Positions 51,481 through 63,400 of a stretch of DNA of 64,000 nucleotides are shown here, piece by piece. The notes under the pieces are model-generated. The model made no database searches, had not been told where the DNA came from, and saw only the letters and a list, made by a program, of their open reading frames with translations. Made by a program: the position numbers and the translations under genes. Source of the DNA: Nipponacmea schrenckii (taxonomy: Eukaryota; Mollusca; Gastropoda; Lottiidae); NCBI GenBank assembly GCA_030562195.1, contig JAUJPP010000003.1:12121398-12185397 (forward strand). The letters are read 5' to 3'. The stretch's first letter is position 1; the number at the start of each line of letters is the position of its first letter.

Positions 51481-54321
51481 AAAAATATAATTGTCTCATA
51501 ATAGATCAAATTATGTATAAAACAGCCATTTTGACTTCGAAGGTGATCACTGAGATAAAACAAATTTCTCTAATAAATGCGTTTAGTTTTTTGGATTTGA
51601 ATGCATTTGTGGTGTATATTCAAGGCAGTGGGCAGAACAATTTTCTTTTTTTTAAATGTTACTGTTAGATGTTAACTTTAAAGCTTTATGTATTTTTGTT
51701 CTTCTCGTGAATTAGAATTTTTTATTTGCAATCATCTTTTATGATTCTTTTTATATAAGAACAGTATGATAACAGTTTAAAAACATACTGTACTAAAGGG
51801 TATACTTAGTCTTCCCTAATTAGAATTAACATGATTGAATTGAGAGATGATGCATATATACTTTTAAGAAATAAAATCTGATGTCTTGTTTGCCAAAGCA
51901 TAAGTAAATAGATTGTTGTCAACATGAGAGCATCTTTGAATGTAGTTTATACCAGTTAATGGCATAATCTGATAATAATTCAGAGGTGGTCTGTAATTGG
52001 CCACAGTGCTTTTTAATACTGGTACTTTTTTGTGGAATTATTGAGAATCAAAGAGATTTTTTTTTAATATTGATAGATGAGGTGAGGTCAATCATATTGT
52101 TAAGTGAATGATAAGACTGTACTCTTTAAAATTTAAAGAAAAACCACAGATATGTTCCTTTAGTTTATTTTAACCAATTTTTTTATTTCAATTATATGAT
52201 GTATTACGGGTATTAGAATTTAACTCAGTACAAAATTAAATAATATGTTTGAAACAAAATAGTGCTTGTGCTATTCCATTACCAAATACAATTTTAAAAG
52301 TACAGAAATATAAATGAATATAATATGAAAGATAAATTACAAAATTAGGATATTAATATATTATGTAATGATAATACTACAAAAGAAAATAGTCGAGATT
52401 GCATAGGGTGCCCACACCAGACAGGGTTGTCATCACCATGAATTTCATCAGTTCACAATCACAAATAAAGCTACAGATAAAGGCAGCTAGTTGAAGACTG
52501 GTTTCTATTAATGTTCGTTTAAAACAGCTTATTAACTGCCAGTTCCTATTGTTAATTTAAACTTTCTGAATTGACAATGAAGTTGCAACATATTTATGTA
52601 CAGAAAAATTGGATTTACAAGTTCATTTTATTTTTATTTTTTACATAGAAATAGTTCATTTAAATTGTTATTGTATAATCGAAGTTGCTAGTTTAAGTAA
52701 ATTGTCAACTTTGAACTCAAATTCTGTCCAATTTTGCATATTAAGCTAAATAACTAAATTACTTTAGATTATCAAAATGGTACTTAAATGATAAAAATAA
52801 TAACCAATCAAGGCATGACTGTTATAACATATTTTACAAGTTTCGAAAGAGTTTATTTGCACAATTTGCTACTTGTAAATCAATTTGAACCATGTTGTTG
52901 AGATAAACTGTTGTAAACAAAGGTAGCTAATAGTATAGTTAAATCTTGTTCAACTATTGTTTCCTGTGTAACTGTTTAGTATGTGATATTATGAAGATTA
53001 GGAGATAATAATTTATGATAAATATTCCCTTTGACCTGTTTTATTTAACTATTGCTACCCTAGAATAGTGTCATTGCCAGTATCAATATATTGTTATATT
53101 TGTATTGGAATAAACTTAACTCTAAAATTTCAGATTTGTTAGCTTAGTACATTGTAATCTTAGTCTATATACCCAAAGTTCATCATGAAAAATTCCGTTT
53201 ATATTCCTAGGGTCTTGGACAAGGTGTAAAACTAAGATTCATCACTTTGGCCAATCTGAAATGTGTGTAGGATTAAGAAAATTATGTAAGTCATTTTATG
53301 AGTACATTTACATGATATGGCGTGATATGCTGTTCAAATTATAAGCTGGTGTTGTATAGGCTTGGACTATGAAGATTAAATTTAAAAGAAAGATAAAAAA
53401 AAATTGATTTTGGGTTGAATTGATCAGGTTTCATGATTAAAGAAAATAGTCTTTCAAAACTTATTAAGTCCTCTTAAAAATCTGAGTAGGAATAAAATCC
53501 TATTTGGATTAAGTTCTGTATTGAATGGCCCTTTTATATTAAATGGTGTTCAAACAGTATGTGATTTTAAAAGATTATCTATGTAACCTGCTTAAAGATA
53601 ATGAAATAGTTGTCCTTTATAGTAGGTATTGTTCTTGAGTAATGATATGCAACAGGCTTTACAGACTTAATGCTTGAACAAAAATTATGTCATAACCTAC
53701 AAAAATTGTATTTTTAACTCAACACTGTTATAAAGAGATATTTTAGTAAGGTTGTAATCAGTATCATGTTCTTTTGGTTTTATAAGTAGGTTTAAGTCCG
53801 GCTCAGTAGGCTTGCCATACCTAAGTTATAGTACTAAAGTTGAACAGTAGGTTTTACCATTAATGTTTATTTTTGTCAGTTCTGTTTAACTTTCAACTAT
53901 CCCATAGTAATGTGCCAAGCAGTTAAAATTGCCAAAAATAATACCCCCCATTCTTCTATTTTTTCTCTGCGTATTTGACAAACCTATCCACTTTCTAAAT
54001 ACTAAGTGAAAAGTTAAGCTTTTAATTCTAGTGAAAAGCTGTTGTAAACATTTGGGAATCTTAATTGAAAATCAAATGACATTTTCTCTCCACTCTCCAT
54101 TGATTTTGGCTTCAAAGTCTTTCTAATACCAATAGGTTGTTTAAAGTTATTTTCGTTTCTCAACGAGACTGCATTGCATTTAATTTTACATGCAACTGAT
54201 TGCTGACTGCAGCTTACAAGGTTGATTCACAGTTTGGAGTAATTATGTGTGCTTTCTGACATCATCACTTAGTACAGGATATTTTAGAATTATCGTTTAA
54301 GCAGTTTAACAATTCTTTCAG
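51481..54321. other. presumed 5'-UTR intron of the CELF gene
   Basis: AT-rich, with no coding exon visible. It contains the third copy of the dispersed repeat (52155-52503). It ends in a clear acceptor (AATTCTTTCAG at 54311-54321). An alternative first exon could hide here. Confidence 0.4.
52155..52503 (-). mobile_element. dispersed repeat, copy 3 (diverged)
   Basis: Similarity to the copies at 10848 and 41173 is lower but colinear: TTTAGTTTATTTTAACCAAT, GTGCTTGTGCTATTCCATTA, GTGCCCACACCAGACAGGG, TTGTCATCACCATGAATTTC and AAGGCAGCTAG. It lies just upstream of the CELF coding exons. Confidence 0.5.
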
Positions 54322-54494
54322 AACAATGAATTCCCAGCCACAGAAAAATGAACCGGACCCAGATGCTATTAAAATGTTTATTGGACAGATTCCACGTGGT
54401 ATGGATGAAAATGACTTGAGAAAAATGTGTGAAGAATTTGGACCAGTATTTCAGTTAAATGTATTAAGAGATAAAGTCACGGGTCAAAGTAAAG
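54322..54494 (+). CDS. CELF: CELF coding exon 1 (residues 1-56)
   Basis: The acceptor TTCTTTCAG ends at 54321, 4 nt of UTR follow, and ATG is at 54326. The exon ends in AGTAAAG before GTAAGT (phase 1). It encodes the short acidic leader and most of RRM1 up to QSK, including RNP2. Confidence 0.97.
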
Positions 54495-57400
54495 GTAAGT
54501 AACTGCAGGCGTTAGCTATGAGAGTTAGTGATCAGAAGCCTATGTTGAAGCATGTTTTACATCATAAACAAATTTTCTCGGAATTGAGTACCGGTACTAA
54601 GAAAATTTCAAATTTGTGTAAAATTACTTCAAGGTTACCCTGTGATTGATTTGTTGGGCAAATACTGGTTATTTCCTTGGTTTGCTTATCAGATAATTTC
54701 TGAAAGTGAACTGAAATTATAAGTATCATTTTGATAAATTTGCTTTTTAGGTTGTTGTTTTGTTACATATTATAGTCGAAAATCTGCCCTGGATGCTCAG
54801 AATGCTCTTCACAATATCAAAACAATGCCAGGTGTAAGTAATTCATATCAGATTTTTCCCCCAGGAAGCTCATTACATTTATTTTGATTAATTATATTTA
54901 ATGTAGTGTTAACCTTTCTGAATAGACCATCGAAGAAGCTGTAATTACTTGCTTATATAAATGTATCCTTCCAAGTAAACATCTAGAAAAAATGTAAATT
55001 ATCTGTTGGTTGGTTGATCTAATAATAAATTGCAATTGCGAATAATTCTCTTGTTTTATAGATGCACCATCCAATTCAAATGAAGCCAGCAGATAGTGAA
55101 AAACGCAATGGTAAGCATTTGATTGTTGCAACTGTGATTGTATCAGACAGTAGTGTTTGACTGCTGTTACAAAAGACATTTCACTCTTAATATTTCATAA
55201 ATTATTTCTTTTGTGTCAGAAAGCAGATTTTAATTGCTTTTAGACAGGTATATTGAAATAAAGCCTAGACATTTGACAATGACAAATTGAAAGATAATGA
55301 AAAATATAGTATGTTTAGATGATGATTTGTGTATGTATATAAGAGTCTTTTAGAGACATTGTTTGACACAGGTGACACAGTCTCCAACAGATAAAAGTTA
55401 AAAAGATTTCACTAATGCAGCTCCCCAGAAAAAAAATTTCCTACAGTCCTTATACTTCTTATTTGGGAGGTAGCTTTTGAGTGGCTTATTATATTTTTCA
55501 TCTAAATTTTTGATACAGAAGAGTTTATTTTTATCATCATATTAAATAATACTGGCCTACTCTTAATGACAAAATACATACATTAAGATATTGATTCATC
55601 TTTTATATCATATTTCATCCTCATTTAACATTATCAATCAGGTATTTCCAATTCTACAGTGGAAGATCGGAAACTATTTGTTGGTATGTTGGCTAAGAAA
55701 TTAAATGAAAATGATGTACGCATGATGTTTGCTCCGTTTGGTTCTATAGAAGATTGTACAGTATTAAGAGATCAGAATGGTCAAAGTAGAGGTATGTTAA
55801 TCTTTCAGTCACAGACAAGTGACAAGTAGAGTCACATGTATTTTCATGTATGTGAAATATGGATTTAAGGCCTTGTATATTAAATATTGAAGATCAAATA
55901 AGATTCATGACAAGTAAAGGAACTACATCAAACTAAAGATAAATGATGATCATTATGCGCTGGTAATCTGTTTCAGCAGGTCAATTCAGAGATATGTTAA
56001 CTTATATTATAATTATAGGTTGTGCATTTATAACATACGCTAACAGACAGAGTGCCCAGAATTGTATCAAAAATATGCATCATTCACAAACAATGGAGGT
56101 AAGATCCTATTTTAATTTTGATAAAAATATAAAAATTTCTCACAGTTGAATGTGCTTTTCTCAATCACTTAGTGAAACTGAAAAATTGTTAATTTTATAC
56201 AATATGACTAAATTTGTCATTCTTATCTGTTTTATTGAAATTTCACATCAAAATTATTCAAATAGAAAGTATCAAAGATAATGGGTTTTCTATTCTGATT
56301 TCATTTTGATGAGTAATTACTTAATTATTTTAGGGTTGTTCATCACCTTTGGTTGTGAAGTTTGCAGACACACAAAAAGAAAAAGAAGCAAAGAAATTAC
56401 AACAGATGACATCAAATTTATGGAACATGTCTTTGGGTGGTTTGGGAGCTTTAGGTCCACAATATTTAGCAGTAAGTGAGGTTGATTTCTATATTTCAAT
56501 GTCACTGATAAAATAGTGTTAAGATAAGCAGTTGCATTATAGTCGACTTGCTGTTGGGGCAATTCATATAGATGCACATTTGTACAGCCAATTGATCTTG
56601 ATAAGTCTGCTATATTTACATAATGCAGATGAATGATTGATAAAATCAATTACATAAATCCAGTATTCTGATCTGATGTACTTCAAATATTAACATGATT
56701 GACAAATATTTGTTTCAGTTACTACAACAGGCGGCAACTCAAGGAAATATGGGTAAGATTATTTTGAATTAAATTGAATATAGGCCATTCAAATTGGAAT
56801 ATCAGTTGAAATCTGATATAAATCTTTCCATTTTATGATCTGAGACATATTGAACCATATTTCACTATTTAGTTCAGTTCAGTTGTAATTGATCACAAGG
56901 AAGTGATCTAGGAAGAATTAAGGTCAAAATGTTTAGCAAACTCAGCTGATTTACATGCATTGCAGATCCAGGGTGATGAATTGGTTGTAATCCAGACTGA
57001 TTCATGTTGACATAAATGACTCCCTGGAGTGCTCAGTTTGAAATTCTCAAGAACAAAACATTATAATAGTATACCTCTAAATGATATACATCCTTGATCA
57101 TTTGCTGATGTAAGTGATCGTAAAGCCAGATTTTTTTCTCTCTAATAGTGAATGACGTTTATTTGATTTTATAGTTCCGGGTATGAATACTCTTGGTTTA
57201 CAACAGTTATTGACAGCTATAGCTGCTGCCTCAGCTACAAACCCTGGTAATTATAATTATATACATTTATACCTTGATCTTAATAAAACAAAATATTACA
57301 AACATTATTTTTCATCTTTTTACCTATTTTGGCTAGAGCACACATTTAATTTACTTAGAATGCATGTTTATAATCTAGTATTATCTAAGTCGTAACTGTG

Positions 57401-60400
57401 ACTACATATTGGAGAAGCGCTGGTTAGGATTGAGTTAATATAATTAAAGTCTAAACACTTATAAAAAACACTAAGATGTATGAATAAAAGAGTGTCAAGA
57501 ACTTAAATCCTGAATGTCTCCTATAACAAAAGCTAATAACAGTAATATTGTTTTAATACGAATACACATTAATATGATTTTCTAATATTATGCTATAGGC
57601 ATATTGGCAGCCCTAGCCAGTCTGACTACAAGTAACCCATCTAGTGCCAGTAATAATGGCACAAGCAGCTCGAATTTAAACAACCATTCCTCAGGTATCA
57701 TCATAACTCAATCTACTGTTTGTGCTCATTAGACTTTGATTAGAATTCTCAGATCTTTTCTTAATTACACTTGGTTAACCCAAGTAGTAACTAATTTCTG
57801 GAAAAAAAGGTAAATTAAATACTAATCATCATATATGTTCTTAATGAAAATAACATATTAAGCACAGTATTTGTTATTCAGCAATAAATGAAGCTTTAAA
57901 AATGTTGTTGACTAGTTTTTAAATGATTTTCAATTTAATTGCTATGATAGCTCACTACAAAGATCTGAAAATTCCTATATTTTTTACTGCCTTTAATTAA
58001 ATGATATATTTTTATATGCATGATTTCCTTTTCAGCTTTTTTTCAATTGATATATTATACCTTATAATATCACATTGTCATGTGACATTTTTTTTTTGTT
58101 TCTTTTTTTTATATTTTTGCTTGAATAGAAAGAGATTCAGATAGGTTTTCATGTGTTCTTGACAACAAAGGTCATCTTTTATATTCTATTTTAAATGTTC
58201 TATATTTTTTTTATTGAGATATGGATGTTGGTCTTACAAAGTGAATATAGATACTATAGTATCTGATTTTAGTAAAATTTGGTATGATGATCATGAGATG
58301 ATATATAAATTACTACAAGTTTCATTATGAAGATTCTTAAAGGAATAGTAAGGTTTATGTCAATAATCCAATTTTCCAGTAAAAATACATAACGTCCAAA
58401 CTATAAAATGACATATTTTCACCGTCAAAATTAAATGTTAATGCGATTTCGGGCTGAAATTGTCATTTAATGGAGGCCGCCATTGATTGCAAATATGAGA
58501 GATTATGACGTCAAGTCGTAGATGGAAAGGTAAACAATCAGTCCTATCAATTTGAGCACAAACACAATCAATCTTGACAATCAAGACTAACAATTGCATG
58601 CTGCAATCTGCATTACAGGGACTTAATTTTAGTAAGGCCGTGCAAAGTAAATTGTCTGTTTTACAGGCCTTTTTTTTAAAAAAATGGGGCGAGAGGGCGA
58701 ATTTATTATTTATTATTTATAAGCGCTTTTTTAAATTTGGCACCAAAGGAAATCGGAGAGAGTGAAGCTATTTATTATTTATTTCCACAAATTTAAAAAA
58801 TAGATTTAAATCACCATTCAGATGCAACTATCAGATGTTTTTGGGGTTTGAATGATAATAGTTGATAGAAATAACAGAACTTTTTTACCTTTCGACTTCA
58901 CATAAACGTAATCATTCCAACATATTTATTACCTCTGACAATGATTCACTTAGGGTGCATGAGGGCTGATAATATCATGTCAAGACAATGTTATTCTACT
59001 ACAGTACTAATCCATTTCTAATAATTGTTATTAATGGAAATTTTGGAACAAATTGTCATGCATCACATCACATGACAAGAACAAAACAATCTGATTAGAT
59101 CGAACTTCTATTTTAATAATTTTTATCTATGTTACAAATGCCGATTTTTCGATAACTCGTACTAACGGAGTACTTCCGGTTTTTACTTCAGTAAAGCGGA
59201 ATGTGTTGAGTGATACCAATAATGAGAAAATCGATCGTATTGGAACGTATAAAATTCGTATTTTCTTGTATTCGTTCCCATTTTTCCATAAATATTAACT
59301 TTTTCAAATCAATAGCAGAAAAAAACCCGGTGCATTCTTTTACTTGTAATTGTAACAGGTCTCGATTTGTTCCACCAATCCAGAAACGAAATCTTCAAGA
59401 TTAAGATTAATTTAATGTTTGGATTTTCCTCACGAAAGTGAATAATTTTCATAATTGTGCTTCCTTCCGCAAATAATTGTATTTTCGAACGTTAAATGGT
59501 AACAGAATCAATTTCATTTTAAAGTTGTAGAAGAAAATCTTTTTATCGGTGATGAAAACCGCATTCTAAGCCACTTCCGGTTTTTCGTTAAACGTCAAGG
59601 GAGATAATTATGGTAAAAAATATTTTCGGGAACGGGGAAATAACTCTATTTTACACACAATTTTGGAGACGCGCGCGCATTATTTATTAATTATTCCAAA
59701 ATGTCAATAAATAGTTTTGGAGCGCGGGGTATTTTACCGGAGCGCGCGGGGCCTGTAAAACAGACAATTTACTTTGTACGGCCTAAACGAATTAAGTATA
59801 AAGATATATATACCAGATGGTACAGGTTGTAAACAAAAGAGGCGAAAAATGAAGTCGAAATTGACAATTTGTTTACGCATTATCAATAAGGATTCAAATG
59901 AGAAATGAAACTTATCCACTTTCCAACCTGTACTGATGTTGTGGAGCTCTTTCTCAGATTTTTATTGGGATCTAGTCCTCGGTAGTTACTTACATCCTTT
60001 TTATACGCCCACATGAAAATGTGGGTCAAGTTCGAAAATGGAAATTATCGCATGAACGGTTTTTGAGTTATTGCACTTGATTTAGTAAAAACACGTCAAA
60101 TTTGGGTTGTATCCACAATAGAGGCTACAGTTTTTATCCGATATTAATGAAACTTGGTATACATGTATATATTGATGATATCTCGGTAAAGTTAGAAAAT
60201 AGAAAAAATCGCATGAGCGGTTTTTGAGTTATTGCCCTTGACTTAGTAAAAACCGTCAAATTTGGGTTGTATCCACAATAGAGGCTACAGTTTTTATCCG
60301 ATCTGAATGAAACTGGGTATACATGTATATATTGATGATATCTTGGTAAAGTTAGAAAATAGAAATAATCGCATTAGCTGTTTTTGAGTTATTGCCCTTG

Positions 60401-63400
60401 ACTTAGTAAAAACGTGTCAAATTTGGGTTGTATCCACAATAGAGGCTTTGGTATACATGTATATATTGATGATATCTCGGTAAAGTTAGAAAATAGAAAT
60501 AATCGCATTAGCGGTTTTTGAGTTATTGCCCTTGACTTAGTAAAAACGTGTCAAATTTGGGTTGTGTCCACAATATAGGCTACAGTTTTTATCCGATCTT
60601 AATGAAACTTGGTATACATGTATATATTGATGATATCTCGGTCAAGTTCGAAAATAGAAATTATCGCATGAGCGGTTTTTGAATTATTGCCCTTGACTTA
60701 GTAAAAACGCGTCAAATTCGGGTTGTATCCACAATAGAGGCTACAGTTTTTATCTGATCTTAATGAAACTTGGTATACATGTATATATTAAGGATATCTC
60801 GGTCAAGTTCGAAAATGGAAATTTTCGCATGAACAGTTTTAGAGTAATTGCCCTTGACTCAGTAAAAACGCCTTAAATTCGGGTTGTATCCATAATAGAA
60901 GCTACAGTTTTTATCCGATTTTAATGAAACTGGGTATACATGTATATATTGATGATATCTGCGTCAAGTTCGAAAATGGAAATTATCCCATGAACAGTTT
61001 TTGAGTTATTGCCCTTGACTTAGAAAAATTTTGTCATAATTTTAGTTTCGATGCAATAAATCCTCCAAATTTCAGAGGATGTTGATGAAACTTGGTGTGA
61101 GCATTGGAATTGATAAGGCCTCAGTCAAGTTTGAATTTGACAGTTTTTCAATGAATTGTTTTAAGTTATTGCCCTTGACTTAGTAAAATTGCGTCAAAAT
61201 TCTAATGTGATTGCAATAAGACGCTTTAATTTTCAAAGGATTTTGATGGAACTTGTTGTAAGCATCAGAATTGATAAGACATTAGTCAAGTTTGAATTTC
61301 TGACTTTTTTTAACAAATGGTTTTTGGAATATTGGCCTTGACTTAGTAAAATATTTGTGGGTGCAAAATAAGCTACAATTTTTTAATAGATTTGATGAAA
61401 CTTGGTATGAGTATTGAAATAGATAAGATGGTGGTCAAGTTCTAATTTGACAATTTTCCATGAACAGTTTTTGAGTATTTGCCCTTAACTTCGATATTAA
61501 TTCAGTGAATGTTTTTTGAGTTATTGCTCTATTTATTTCTCAAATTCAATGCTGCCAGTGGGCGTATGTTACCTTGCCTGGCAAGCTATCTTTTCTATGC
61601 TTATTGTTAAGGCATCCCCAAGCTGATGTGACTTTCATAACAAAGATGGCGGCCCCCAGGTATTTGAATTTATTGAATTTAAGAATTTTGAGATCTTAGA
61701 CAAAATAAAATGTGTAAAATATGTCTATTTCTTTTAAGCTTATTATCAATTTACAAAGCTTACTACTTTTCCTTTAAGATAATAAAATTTGTTTTTTAGT
61801 CTTTGTCATTTTCAAAGAAAAATTTAAAAAAAAAATTAAATAAAGAAAAAAGAAAATAATTATGTCAGTTGACAGAAAGCAAAAATGTAAGTGAAAATGC
61901 TCTCAGCCTTCCGTGATTTTTATGGATCAAGTTAAAATCGTTTTTATAAGATATTGAAATCTGCATACTAAATGACATGACCTTTGAAATACATTATTAC
62001 AAATTCCTCATTCAGTCATGTCAATGCATGATTTGAAGGAACTATACAAAGCATATTAATAAAGCTGCTATCTCATTGTGTGGTTTTCTAGATTACTAAC
62101 AATTACTAATTTTTCATTGGAATCATTATTTTCTTTCTCTTAGCTATCAATTTGAATTACTTTAAAATCTTGTTGAAAATTCTGTTTCGTGCACATGTAT
62201 ATTCAAGACTTATTTCGGTTGTAAAGATGAATTATAATCTAAATATGGAATTAAGTTTTGTAAACTTCAAATCTTTTTTTGTAAGATATAATAGAAGATT
62301 GTTTCATACAAATTGTGCACACTGTTTCTTGGGATTTTTTCAGTTGAGGGCCAAAATAATGTCCATTTACAAAATTTACAAGGAATTGCTGCATTGGCTA
62401 GCCTAGCTCAAAATCCAGGTTTGTCTTATGGTATTATTCTTTTATAGATCCACCTGTCCGTCCGTCCGTCCGTCCGTTGGTCCGTCCGTCCACAATTGCT
62501 TGTGAATGCGATAGAGACTACAGTTTTTGTCAGATTTGAATAAAACTTGCTGTGATCATTTATGTTGATGAGATCTCGGACAAGTTCGAAATTGGCGATT
62601 TTTCGACGAACAGTTTTTTAGTTATTGCCCTTGACTTAGCCAAAACGCGTCAAAATTGGCTTGTGAACGCGATAGAGACTACAGTTTTTATAGGATTTGA
62701 ATGAAACTTGCTGTGATCATTTATATTGATGAGATCTCGGACAAGTTCGAAATTGGCGATTTTTCGACGAACAGTTTTTTAGTTATTGCCCTTGACTTAG
62801 CCAAAACGCGTTAAAATTGGTTTGTAAAAGCTATATAGAGACTACATTTTTCATTGGATTTGAATGAAACTTGCTGTGATCATTGATATTGATGATATCT
62901 TGGACTAATTAGAAATAGGCGATTTTTCAAAGAACGGTTTTCGAGTTATTGCACTTGACGTTAATTCGTTAAATTGGCTTGTGAACGCGATAGAGATCAC
63001 AATTTCCATTGGATTTGAATGAAATTTTGTGTCATTATTTATATTGATGAGATCTTAAACAAGTTTGATAGTGACGCTTTTTTGGTGAATGTTTTTTGAG
63101 TTATTGCCCTTGTCTTAGTCAAAAAGCGTCAAAACAGACTTGTGAACACAACAGTTTTCATTTGATTTGAATGTAATTTGGTTTGATCATTGAAGTTGAT
63201 AAGATCTGGGTCAAGTACAAAATTGACAATTTTTTGATAAACTGTTTTTGAGTTATTGCACTTGACTTAACTTGACTTAGTCAAACACTACGAACTGCGA
63301 TAGATATTACAGTTTTCATCTGATTTAAATGAAATTTGATGTGATCATTTTTATTGCTGAGATCTTGAACAAGTTCAATATTTACTAATTTTCGATGAAC

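Larger units (their letters stand above)
57695..62343 (+). other. CELF intron 9 (4.65 kb) with nested repeats
   Basis: By far the longest intron between coding exons. It holds an inverted-repeat element (about 58330-59950) and satellite-carrying copy B (59998-61595). A YY1-like AAAGATGGCGGCCC lies just right of copy B at about 61643. The remaining parts are AT-rich without visible features. Frames at 58574-58765, 59210-59404 and 62152-62406 are not genes. Confidence 0.8.

Noticed and set aside
56317..56649. 110-codon minus-strand frame
   Set aside because: It is antisense to CELF exon 6 and flanking intron, a shadow of the coding exon.
57183..57395. 70-codon frame overlapping CELF exon 8
   Set aside because: Only the first third is real exon. 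The rest reads through the donor into intron 8.
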